The notes beneath the pieces are model-generated. The model did no database searches. It was not told where the DNA came from and worked only from the letters and a program-made list of their open reading frames with translations. A DNA stretch of 9,305 bases from an uncultured Collinsella sp. (GTDB lineage Bacteria; Actinomycetota; Coriobacteriia; Coriobacteriales; Coriobacteriaceae), in contig USOF01000028.1 in the NCBI GenBank assembly GCA_900556285.1, forward strand, positions 1-9,305, read 5' to 3'. Shown here piece after piece: positions 1 through 6,490 of this stretch (its first letter is position 1; every line of letters begins with the position of its first letter). A program made the translations under genes and the position numbers.

Positions 1-92
1 GAGTCTGGGAAGAGGTGCCGGGCGGAGGGCGGAGCATGGCCACCGGACCCATCGAAACACATCTCCACCGTTCCTTCAACTGGGAAAACGGC

Positions 93-123
93 GCCCCCGG
101 GGCCCGGATGGGGCCTCGGGGGC
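93..123. other. Very GC-rich hairpin, possible minus-strand terminator
   Basis: Arms 93-105 and 111-123 pair over 13 bp (one G-T wobble) around the 5-nt loop GGATG. On the minus strand the stem is followed after four bases by TTTT (plus 85-88), so weak intrinsic termination on that strand is possible. On the plus strand no T-run follows. No convincing gene can be assigned to it, because the murT-gatD operon already ends at a better terminator at 303-339. It may be the far end of a transcription unit lying outside the window. Confidence 0.45.
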
Positions 124-220
124 GTTCGGCTAGCTGCGGGAACGGCCTGTCCGCCTAATGTGTTCGGCTGAGATCGGAAATCAACCCACCACACAGGAGC
201 TGACTCCCTATCCCGATCTT

Positions 221-286
221 CAAACATCTCAACCTGTAACATCTGGGCGGGCAAATCGGCTCTATGTGTTACAGATTGAGACAAAC
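221..286. repeat. Long inverted repeat, MITE-like or regulatory palindrome
   Basis: Arms TCTCAACCTGTAACA (227-241) and TGTTACAGATTGAGA (267-281) are complementary at 14 of 15 positions; in minus-strand RNA the odd position becomes a G-U pair. The spacer is 25 nt. The pentamer CAAAC sits just outside each arm (221-225 and 282-286), resembling a short target duplication. It lies in intergenic sequence immediately beyond the murT-gatD terminator. It could be a miniature mobile element remnant, a dispersed palindrome or a protein-binding site. The sequence shows the structure; the origin is inferred. Confidence 0.5.
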
Positions 287-302
287 CGCTGGGACGGGTC
301 AA

Positions 303-339
303 AACCACCACAAAGGTGCCTGTCCCCTTTGTGGTGGTT
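303..339 (-). terminator. Intrinsic terminator of the murT-gatD operon
   Basis: A perfect 14-bp stem (303-316 with 326-339) closes a 9-nt loop and begins 7 nt beyond the murT-gatD stop codon. On the minus strand the stem runs into TTTT, giving the usual terminator geometry. The central part, CAAAGGGG-N-CAGG-NNN-CTTTGT on the minus strand, recurs at 7649-7670, so this terminator may have been built from a dispersed palindromic element. Confidence 0.8.
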
Positions 340-345
340 GGGGCG

Positions 346-2523
346 TTAGGGGAGGAGCTTCATGGCGGCGTCGTGGGCGGCGTGCTCGTAGGTGTCGTCG
401 AGGGTTTTGAGCGGCAGCAGGGCCGTGGCCTGCGCATCGCCGCGGCGCTCGAGGGCGTGCGCGATCAGCCAGTCGGCGAGTTCGGGGTTCTTGGGCAGTG
501 CCGGTCCGTGCAGGTACGTGCCGATGACGCCCTTGTAGATGAGACCCTCAAAGCCATCGTCGCCGTTGTTGCCGGTGCCCGTGACGACGGACGTTCCGAG
601 CGGCGTGGCCTCGGCGTCCAAAAGCGTGCGGCCACCGTGGTTCTCGAATCCCACAAAGGGCTCAGGTGCCAGATCGGTTTTGACGGCTACGTTGCCGATC
701 AGGCGGTCGGAGCCGCGTACGGTTTCGGCGGCAATGACGCCCAGGCCCTCAATGCGATCGTCGCCCATGTAGTACGAACGGCCGAGCAGCTGATAGCTGC
801 CACAGATGGCAAGCAGTGTGCCGCCGTCCTCAACATAGGCCGCGACCTTGTCTTTTTGGGCGAGCAGCTCGTGTGCCACGGCTAGCTGGTCGCGGTCGGA
901 GCCGCCACCCATCATGACGATATCGGCATCGGTGAGATCGAGTGACTCGCCCATACGGACCTCGTCCACGCGCACGGGAATGCCACGCCAGGCGCAGCGG
1001 CGCTCGAGGGCGATGACGTTGCCGCCGTCGCCGTAGAGGTTAAGGGCATCGGGATACAGGTAGACGATGCGCAGCGGGCGCGAAAGCTCGACTGGCGCGA
1101 TGCTGACAGGAAGAGCGCTGCCGTCGGCACGGGCTACGGCGCGCCCGGCAACAGCGTCGGCGGTGGCGCCTTTCAGCCCGTCGAGCTCCTTGACCAGCGG
1201 CGGGAAGGCCGTGTAGTTGGCGACGGCGTAGAAGGTGTCATCGGCGGCCTCGTCTGCCACGGCGCCAATTGCCTGCGCGACGTCCGAGATAATCGCGGCA
1301 TCGATGCCGGCGTACTTGAGGCGCACCTGCATGTCGTGCGCGCGCGTGCCTCCGGCAAAGGCGACAAGACCCGGCGTGTCGGCGATGCGCTCAAAGTCGA
1401 CGTCGTAGATCCACGATACATCGTGGCCGTCGGCATCGTTATCGTTGAGGAAGAAAGCGCAGAGTCTGCCGCCTGCCGTCTTGATGGACTGGATTTGTCG
1501 ATCGAAGCCTACGGGATTCTTAGCCAGGTTGGCCTCGACGGTGCGGCCGGCGATATCCCAGCGGCCCATGCGTCCGCCGGCGGGGACGTAGGCATCGAGC
1601 GTGGGCTGCAGGTGCGCCGTATCCACGCCTAACTCATGTGCGGCAAAGAATGCAGCGGCAACGTTGTAGACCATGTACAGGCCGTTGTAACGCGTGACGA
1701 TGTGTGCGGCTGGCGCGCTGGAATCAGATCCAAACACCAGGTCAAAACCATAGCCGTCGCAGCCGAGCTCCACGCCCGTCACGCGACGGACAAGCGCAGG
1801 GCGGGCCCAGCCGCACGAGGGGCAATGGTAGGCGCCGAGCTGGCCGTATTGCACGTAGTCATACTCCAGCGGCGCGTTGCACTGTGAGCAAAAACGTGAG
1901 TCGCTAATACGGTCGGACTCGGTGTTGGTGGCGCCGTCGATGCCAAAGGCAATACTCGCGTTGGGAACGCGCGCGGCAATCGAGGCGCACAGCGGGTCGT
2001 CGGCGTTGTAGATAAGCGTTGTTGTCGGCGAGAGCTCCAACGCATGGGCGATGACCTCCTGGGTGTGATCGATCTCGCCGTAGCGGTCTAGCTGGTCGCG
2101 GAACAGGTTGAGCAGCACGAAGTACGTCGGCTTGAGCTTGGGCAGGACGCGTACGGTGTAAAGCTCATCGCACTCAAAAACGCCCACGCGCTTGCCGCCA
2201 CCGGCTCGCTTGAGGCCGCTGCGCGCTTCGAGCAGTGCGCCCACCACGCCCGGCTCCATGTTGTTGCCGGCGCGGTTGCATACCACGGTGGCGCCGCTGG
2301 CGGCAACGGCGTCGGCGATGAGGTTGGAGGTGGTGGTCTTGCCATTAGTACCCGTAATCACCACGCTGCGGTCGACAAGGCCAGCGAGGTCGCTCAGCAA
2401 CTCGGGATCGATCTTCATGGCGATGCGGCCGGGGAGTACGCCGCCCTGGCGTTTGAGGACAGAGCGCAGTCCCCAGCGAGCGATATCGCTCGAGGTACAG
2501 GCGAGAGATGAGCGGAGGTTCAT
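346..2523 (-). CDS. murT-gatD: MurT-GatD fusion, lipid II isoglutaminyl synthase
   Basis: This single 725-aa chain joins both subunits of the enzyme that amidates the D-Glu of lipid II to D-isoglutamine in Gram-positive cell walls. The MurT part (about 1-450) has the Mur ligase P-loop GTNGKTTT (58-65), the LLNLFRDQLDRYGE stretch (137-150), a zinc-ribbon-like set C212, C215, C234, C237, and NDNDADGHD (360-368) in the C-terminal MurT domain. After a linker of about 30 residues, GatD (about 484-700) shows a class I glutaminase with the nucleophile C574 in AICGSYQ, R607 and H672 in YLHGP. In S. aureus these are two adjacent genes in the same order, and an Asp of MurT completes the GatD triad; the 361-368 segment is the likely place here. 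The start is supported by an AGGA upstream and by the extended N-terminus typical of MurT. It is last in the operon, 45 nt after the preceding gene. MurT and GatD identity is secure; the fusion is read directly from the uninterrupted frame. Confidence 0.93.
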   Translation of the reverse strand: MNLRSSLACTSSDIARWGLRSVLKRQGGVLPGRIAMKIDPELLSDLAGLVDRSVVITGTNGKTTTSNLIADAVAASGATVVCNRAGNNMEPGVVGALLEARSGLKRAGGGKRVGVFECDELYTVRVLPKLKPTYFVLLNLFRDQLDRYGEIDHTQEVIAHALELSPTTTLIYNADDPLCASIAARVPNASIAFGIDGATNTESDRISDSRFCSQCNAPLEYDYVQYGQLGAYHCPSCGWARPALVRRVTGVELGCDGYGFDLVFGSDSSAPAAHIVTRYNGLYMVYNVAAAFFAAHELGVDTAHLQPTLDAYVPAGGRMGRWDIAGRTVEANLAKNPVGFDRQIQSIKTAGGRLCAFFLNDNDADGHDVSWIYDVDFERIADTPGLVAFAGGTRAHDMQVRLKYAGIDAAIISDVAQAIGAVADEAADDTFYAVANYTAFPPLVKELDGLKGATADAVAGRAVARADGSALPVSIAPVELSRPLRIVYLYPDALNLYGDGGNVIALERRCAWRGIPVRVDEVRMGESLDLTDADIVMMGGGSDRDQLAVAHELLAQKDKVAAYVEDGGTLLAICGSYQLLGRSYYMGDDRIEGLGVIAAETVRGSDRLIGNVAVKTDLAPEPFVGFENHGGRTLLDAEATPLGTSVVTGTGNNGDDGFEGLIYKGVIGTYLHGPALPKNPELADWLIAHALERRGDAQATALLPLKTLDDTYEHAAHDAAMKLLP

Positions 2524-2568
2524 GAAACCGTTCCTAACGTAAACGACATGGTCGGGTCGAGTGCGTCA

Positions 2569-3612
2569 CTAAAAACCGTAGCGGCGCGCAAATTCCTGGG
2601 CAAGCTGTGACACGTCTTCACAGGCATTGGCCCAGGGGGCAAAGTCGGGAGTGTCCGAGATAATACCGTCCGCTTCCCAAACGGCCTGGTGCGAAAGATC
2701 CCAGGGATCGCGCGGCTCGGGCCGGCAGGGAAGGTACGGCGTCTGGTACATGGGGTTCAGCAAGAAGAACGCGCCGCCCTCGCAACGGTTGGCAAACTCA
2801 CGCAGCGCGCGTGTCGCCGGGCGCATCTTGTTCGTTTTGAACAATAGGATTGTGCGGGCGAGCAGATACCAAGGAGAGTTCTCGAGCGCGTCAGCCCCGA
2901 TCTCTTCCTCGAGTTGGTGGGCTAGGGCAAAAAAGCCGTCCTCGTCTTCCAGACGAGCGAGGGCGAGCAACACGGTGCCTGCGGCTCGGGTGGGATAGCC
3001 TTCTGCTTTAAGGACGCGGCGGGCGTAGTTGGCGGCAGCACGGTGGCGAGCGCTCGCCATACATAGCTGCGAGATGGCCTCGAGTGTATGAAGCCACCCG
3101 ATAAGAGCCGGCTCGCTCACGGTAAGGTCTGCTGCAGTGACACCGTCGGCCAAAACATTATTGGCCCAGTAGTGCGGGGCTTCTATGTCGAACCCGGGCA
3201 CGCTTTGCTGCAGGTAATCGGCCGTGGTCGCCTCGAGCTTCATCAGGTCACCCAGGCAGGCGTCAACGGGCGTGTCGGCCAGGATGATGGCGAGCAGCTG
3301 CGCGTCGACGGCCAGTGCATCGACGCGGACAATTTTGAGCAGCTCATCGCGCATGTCGTCGAACAGGCGATTACGCGTCTGTTCGAACTCCTCGTCACTG
3401 CCCATGTCCTCGATGCGATGGAGCTCGTCGAGCAGGTGGCGATGAACACCGGCATAGGACAGCAGTGCCTGGGCATGCTCGGTCTGCGCATACTTATGAG
3501 GGTTGACGCTCACGTCGTTATGGACAAGCTCGCGTGCTGCATCGGTGAGTTCGGGGTGCGACGCCAGATAGGTGCGCTCCAGGTAGGCGGGGATGTAGAC
3601 GCTCGGATCCAT
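2569..3612 (-). CDS. Helical-repeat (TPR-like) protein of unknown function, second of a pair
   Basis: This 347-aa soluble protein has no signal peptide or membrane segment that I can see. It is almost entirely Ala/Leu/Glu-rich helix and suggests TPR-like repeats, for example around 171-223 and 247-275. Its C-terminal part is rich in Trp and Pro (Trp at 304, 312 and 327). The segment starting WLHTLEA at 173 can be laid over the segment starting WLAALAS at 158 of the upstream neighbour, followed in both by an Ala-Asn-x-x-Arg-x-(V/L)-L helix and a Leu-Ala-(R/K)-Leu-Glu helix, so the two look like diverged paralogs. Its ATG overlaps the upstream stop as TAATG, with GGAGGAG about 9 nt before it, indicating translational coupling. 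I recognise no catalytic motif. A scaffold or regulatory role beside MurT-GatD is only a guess from position. Confidence 0.8.
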   Translation of the reverse strand: MDPSVYIPAYLERTYLASHPELTDAARELVHNDVSVNPHKYAQTEHAQALLSYAGVHRHLLDELHRIEDMGSDEEFEQTRNRLFDDMRDELLKIVRVDALAVDAQLLAIILADTPVDACLGDLMKLEATTADYLQQSVPGFDIEAPHYWANNVLADGVTAADLTVSEPALIGWLHTLEAISQLCMASARHRAAANYARRVLKAEGYPTRAAGTVLLALARLEDEDGFFALAHQLEEEIGADALENSPWYLLARTILLFKTNKMRPATRALREFANRCEGGAFFLLNPMYQTPYLPCRPEPRDPWDLSHQAVWEADGIISDTPDFAPWANACEDVSQLAQEFARRYGF

Positions 3613-4688
3613 TAGAGGTCTCCTCCCTTAAACGGCAAACCCTGCTCGGCCGCCCGCAGTATGCGCTCATCGATTTGGGAACGCACGATATCGTTGGTGG
3701 CGACCCAGGCGGCAAAACTGGCGTTGTCGGGGGCGCCCAGGCCCTCCTGCAGTACCGGCGTCGCCTCGGACAGCGCAAGGACAAGTTCGTCGGTGGAGCC
3801 CACACCCACGTTGACGCGGGCATAGACGCCATCGGGAAACTCGGTTTGGAAGTAGAGTGCCTCGGCTGCGTGCGGACACGAGCGCGCAAGGATGCGCAAA
3901 TAGTGCTCGGCGCCCTCGTAGTCCAGCTCGCGCCAGGCAGCGCTCATCAGCGCGATGAGCGTCCACGGGTCCAAGTCGCGCTCCGCATCCTTGGGACGAC
4001 GGCGCAGCGGCGTGTTGGCGAGATAGGGGACGGAGTGGGCAGAGCGAAAGCGCTTGAGCTCCTCGGCGGGGTATTCGAGCTTTGCCATGGCGAGCATCGC
4101 GGTGTGGCGGACACCAGCGGGGTCGTTGGGCGCAAAGTCGAGGCTGCGGTTTGCGGCTTCGAGCGACATGCGATAGCGGCCGCTAATGAGCGCGCGTGAC
4201 GCAAGGGCGGCAAGCCAGCGCAGATAGGGGCGGCGCGTAAGGTCGCCTGCGGCCTCACGCTCGTAGGGGTCCTGCGCCGAGGCGATTTTGAGCGCCAGGT
4301 CATGCTCCACCTCGTCGCACTTGGACACCAGATACTGCACGTATTCCTCGTTGGATTCGGCGGTGAGCGCCGTCAGCATGCGCTGGGCATCCCGGTTGGC
4401 CGGGTCGAGCGCGGCTGCCTCGCGGAGCATGTTCTCGGCAGCTGCCTCTTCCTGCTCTGCCTGGGTATCGTCAGGGATAAAGGGAATGCGGTAGTCGACA
4501 GCCTCGACCACCTTGGCAATGAGGTGCCCGGCGCGGTCGCGGTCGTGCACGATGAGCGGTGCGGGGTTGCGGGTGAATTGTTCCATCAGATGCTCTACGG
4601 CGGCAGCGTCGGTGAGCGGGATATTGTCGCGGCGCAAGGCCTCAAGAACGAGCCGATGGCAATCCTCTTGAATGGGATCGAATGCCAT
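3612..4688 (-). CDS. Helical-repeat (TPR-like) protein of unknown function, first of a pair
   Basis: This 358-aa cytoplasmic-looking protein is composed of helices. TPR-like stretches are seen near 84-106 (AENMLREAAALDPANRDAQR), 168-196 (SGRYRMSLEAANRSLDFAPNDP) and 252-270 (LDYEGAEHYLRILARS region). An acidic, Gln/Glu-rich stretch lies at 73-90. The ATG at 4686-4688 is preferred over a TTG ten codons upstream because AAAGGAGG lies 4 nt before it. It is the first gene of the minus-strand operon and its stop overlaps the next gene's start by one base. The downstream protein shares its overall helix order, so they are probably an old tandem duplication. There is no catalytic signature, and function is unknown. 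TPR-like proteins usually mediate protein contacts, which would fit a partner role but is not demonstrated. Confidence 0.8.
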   Translation of the reverse strand: MAFDPIQEDCHRLVLEALRRDNIPLTDAAAVEHLMEQFTRNPAPLIVHDRDRAGHLIAKVVEAVDYRIPFIPDDTQAEQEEAAAENMLREAAALDPANRDAQRMLTALTAESNEEYVQYLVSKCDEVEHDLALKIASAQDPYEREAAGDLTRRPYLRWLAALASRALISGRYRMSLEAANRSLDFAPNDPAGVRHTAMLAMAKLEYPAEELKRFRSAHSVPYLANTPLRRRPKDAERDLDPWTLIALMSAAWRELDYEGAEHYLRILARSCPHAAEALYFQTEFPDGVYARVNVGVGSTDELVLALSEATPVLQEGLGAPDNASFAAWVATNDIVRSQIDERILRAAEQGLPFKGGDL

Positions 4689-4692
4689 GGGG

Positions 4693-4700
4693 CCTCCTTT
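4693..4700 (-). promoter_or_regulatory. Strong Shine-Dalgarno site that sets the start at 4688
   Basis: The minus strand reads AAAGGAGG, then CCCC, then ATG. This near-perfect ribosome-binding site decides for the ATG at 4688 over the upstream TTG at 4718. The spacer of 4 nt is slightly short. Confidence 0.75.
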
Positions 4701-4725
4701 GCTGCGGTTAGGGTTCAAATGTTTC

Positions 4726-4739
4726 TATATAAGATTCTA
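4726..4739 (-). promoter_or_regulatory. Candidate -10 region for the minus-strand operon
   Basis: An AT-rich stretch upstream of the first operon gene contains TAGAAT (4734-4739) and TATATA (4726-4731) on the minus strand, each a partial match to a -10 element. No good TTGACA-like -35 lies at the expected distance. Position is right for a promoter with a leader of about 30-45 nt, but the call is weak. Confidence 0.3.
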
Positions 4740-4764
4740 GTTTACCCGCATGTGGCACACCGGG

Positions 4765-4905
4765 GGTGCCGCACTTGGACTTGCACCTTTGCACCACGAA
4801 GACGGATGTCGCACAAATGTCGGCACCTTGGACGACCGAGTGGTATTACGGTGCCGCAAACGGTCGATTTTTGGCGGCGAACGGTGCATATTTTGGAGGG
4901 GCACC
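4765..4905. repeat. Cluster of GGTGC/GCACC words with nested inverted and tandem repeats
   Basis: Seven copies of GGTGC or its complement occur at 4765, 4783, 4791, 4823, 4850, 4883 and 4901. Two pairs form inverted repeats: CGGCACC (4821-4827) with GGTGCCG (4850-4856), and CGGTGC (4882-4887) with GCACCG (4901-4906). Two imperfect tandem units, 4857-4877 and 4878-4899, match at 17 positions with 4 mismatches and one gap. It could be an operator array, a structured RNA or a decayed repeat. Confidence 0.5.
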
Positions 4906-4937
4906 GTCCTGCCCGGGATATGTAGTCAACCTTGATA

Positions 4938-5002
4938 AAACGTTTGCCCAGCTTGGGAGTATGAATGCCGCACAAGGGTCTTCAGGGATAGAAAAAACGT
5001 TT
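4938..5002. promoter_or_regulatory. Two AAACGTTT palindromes, candidate operators
   Basis: The perfect 8-bp palindrome AAACGTTT occurs at 4938-4945 and 4995-5002, 57 bp apart, upstream of adh; ACGTTT recurs at 5073-5078. Palindromes with a central CG are typical of LacI-family operators, which makes regulation of adh plausible. No regulator gene is in the window, so this is inference from position and symmetry. Confidence 0.25.
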
Positions 5003-5121
5003 CATCATTGGCGGCTTTAGGTGAATAACTGACCAACCAGAACGGTAAAATAGTGTTTGTTTGAGCGTTGAGACGTTTAGACATCGCGCATTGTCATCGC
5101 CGGCAACGCGCAAACCGGTCC

Positions 5122-5148
5122 TAACGGAGCCAATCGGGTGCTCCGTTA
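5122..5148 (+). promoter_or_regulatory. Hairpin in the adh leader
   Basis: TAACGGAGC (5122-5130) and GCTCCGTTA (5140-5148) form a perfect 9-bp stem with a 9-nt loop. It ends 28 nt before the adh Shine-Dalgarno and has no T-run, so it is not a terminator. Its left arm overlaps TCCTAA (5119-5124), which can instead pair with TTAGGA (5175-5180) covering part of the ribosome-binding site. A translational switch or an mRNA-stabilising stem are both possible. Confidence 0.45.
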
Positions 5149-5176
5149 TATACGCAAGTCTAAGAGGGGCTTGTTT

Positions 5177-5182
5177 AGGAGG
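5177..5182 (+). promoter_or_regulatory. Shine-Dalgarno site that sets the adh start
   Basis: AGGAGG lies 6 nt before the ATG at 5189. It rules out the in-frame GTG at 5138, which would add 17 basic residues unlike the family and lacks a comparable site. Confidence 0.8.
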
Positions 5183-5188
5183 CACAGT

Positions 5189-6412
5189 ATGGGACGTTTT
5201 ACCAATCCTCGCGATCTGTACTTTGGTGAGGGCGCTCGCCACGAGGTGAAGAACCTCAAGGGTAAGAAGGCCATCATCGTTTCTGGCGGCAGCTCTATGC
5301 GCCGCGGCGGGTTCCTGCAGGACGTTGAGGCCGACCTCAAAGAGGCCGGCATGGAGGTCAAGCTGTTCGAGGGCGTCGAGTCCGATCCCTCCATCGAGAC
5401 CGTCATGAAGGGCGCAGCCGCTATGCGCGACTTCGAGCCCGACTGGATCGTTGCTATCGGTGGCGGTTCGCCCATCGATGCTGCTAAGGCCATGTGGGTC
5501 TTCTACGAGTATCCCGAGGAGTCCTTCGATAACATCATCCAGCCGTTCAGCTTCCCCGAGCTGCGTCAGAAGGCTCATTTCTGCGCCATCTCCTCTACCT
5601 CCGGCACCGCTACCGAGGTCACCGCGTTCTCCGTCATTACCGACTACGCCAAGGGCATCAAGTACCCGCTGGCCGACTTCAACATCACCCCTGATGTCGC
5701 CATCGTCGACCCCGAGCTCACCTACACCATGCCCGCCAAGCTGTGCGCTCACACCGGCATGGATGCTCTGACCCACTGCATGGAGGCCTACGTTTCCACC
5801 TGCGCCTCTATGTTCACCGACGCCAATGCTCTGCACGGCATCCGCGAGATCGTCGAGTGGCTGCCCAAGTCCTATGCTGGCGACCATGAGGCCCGTCAGC
5901 ACATGCACGAGGCTCAGTGCATCGCCGGTATCGCCTTCTCCTCGGGCCTGCTCGGCATCGTTCACTCCATGGCTCACAAGACCGGTGCTGCCTTCGAGAA
6001 CGGCCACATCATCCACGGTGCCGCTAACGCCATGTACCTGGGCAAGGTCATCCAGTGGAACTCCAAGGATCCCCGTGCTGCCGAGCGTTACGCTTACGTG
6101 GCCAAGGAGATCCTGCACCTTCCCGGCGAGACCAACGAGGAGCTCATCGCTGCACTCGTCCAGAAGATTCGCGACCTCAACGACCAGCTCAACATTCCGC
6201 AGTCCATCAAGGATTACGCGAATGGTGGCGTGAAGGTCGACGCCGAGAACCCGCAGATGGTTTCCGAGGAGGAGTTCCTCGCCAAGCTGCCCGAGATCGC
6301 CGCGAACGCCGAGCAGGACGCCTGCACGCCCGAGAACCCGCGTGAGACCAAGGCTGCCGACTTCGAGAAGATCCTCAAGGCCTGCTACTACGACACCGAT
6401 ATCGATTTCTAA
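5189..6412 (+). CDS. Iron-containing (group III) alcohol dehydrogenase
   Basis: This 407-aa NAD(P)-dependent dehydrogenase of the Fe-ADH family would reduce an aldehyde to the alcohol (or the reverse) in the cytoplasm and recycle NADH during fermentation. The N-terminal nucleotide-binding half has GGGSPID (91-97); SSTSGTATEVT (135-145) follows. Metal ligands fit D192, H196 (GMDALTHCMEAY), H259 and H276, with H263 the conserved HSMAH histidine. Compared with FucO, the distance between the last two metal histidines is 17 rather than 14, with an additional H273. Length is near the family norm. Codons are strongly biased (AAG, ATC, GCC/GCT, CGC/CGT), which suggests high expression. A strong terminator follows. 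Substrate cannot be told from the sequence; ethanol, butanol or a diol such as 1,3-propanediol are all possible within this family. Confidence 0.9.
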   Translation: MGRFTNPRDLYFGEGARHEVKNLKGKKAIIVSGGSSMRRGGFLQDVEADLKEAGMEVKLFEGVESDPSIETVMKGAAAMRDFEPDWIVAIGGGSPIDAAKAMWVFYEYPEESFDNIIQPFSFPELRQKAHFCAISSTSGTATEVTAFSVITDYAKGIKYPLADFNITPDVAIVDPELTYTMPAKLCAHTGMDALTHCMEAYVSTCASMFTDANALHGIREIVEWLPKSYAGDHEARQHMHEAQCIAGIAFSSGLLGIVHSMAHKTGAAFENGHIIHGAANAMYLGKVIQWNSKDPRAAERYAYVAKEILHLPGETNEELIAALVQKIRDLNDQLNIPQSIKDYANGGVKVDAENPQMVSEEEFLAKLPEIAANAEQDACTPENPRETKAADFEKILKACYYDTDIDF

Positions 6413-6433
6413 TCGACTCTTGTTATCGTAACG

Positions 6434-6474
6434 AGGGGCTCCGCACGTATCTGTACGGAGCCCCTTTATTTTTT
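6434..6474 (+). terminator. Intrinsic terminator after adh
   Basis: AGGGGCTCCG (6434-6443) and CGGAGCCCCT (6456-6465) form a 10-bp stem with a 12-nt loop, followed by a T-rich tract to 6474. It ends only 16 nt before the gldA start, so gldA needs read-through or a promoter that I cannot see. Confidence 0.85.
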
Positions 6475-6490
6475 AGAGAATGGGATAGTT

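Larger units (their letters stand above)
4689..5188. other. 500-bp divergent intergenic region
   Basis: This stretch separates the minus-strand operon from the plus-strand adh. Short open frames exist on both strands but none has a ribosome-binding site with recognisable protein content. It holds a cluster of GGTGC/GCACC words (4765-4905), two AAACGTTT palindromes (4938-4945 and 4995-5002), a possible -10 TAAAAT (5046-5051, no good -35) and a leader hairpin (5122-5148). It must contain the adh promoter and probably that of the operon. Confidence 0.7.

Noticed and set aside
1..35. Resemblance of the first bases to the 3' end of a 5S rRNA
   Set aside because: Only a loose match over a few words, and the closing helix cannot be formed with the sequence available.
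140..155. Third copy of the GGACAGGC word at 145-152
   Set aside because: Only eight bases are shared with the 303-339 hairpin and the flanks do not form the same stem; probably chance or a heavily decayed copy.
1..227. Minus-strand open frame starting at 227 and running off the left edge, and a 40-codon plus-strand frame 36-158
   Set aside because: Both run through the 93-123 hairpin, are Pro/Gly/Arg-rich as expected of random GC-rich frames, and show no recognisable protein. A truncated gene cannot be excluded because the left end is missing.
316..885. Long plus-strand frame opposite the 3' end of murT-gatD
   Set aside because: Antisense shadow of a secure gene in GC-rich DNA; it starts inside the terminator hairpin.
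4742..4975. 77-aa minus-strand open frame with seven cysteines
   Set aside because: No good ribosome site, composition follows the GGTGC word cluster, and it overlaps the presumed promoter region. Cysteines come from repeated GCA/TGC words rather than a recognisable metal motif.
4982..6118. 378-aa minus-strand frame opposite adh, and the similar 365-aa frame opposite gldA (6473-7570)
   Set aside because: Gly/Val/Asp/Leu-rich antisense shadows caused by strong codon bias on the coding strand; no ribosome site or family match.
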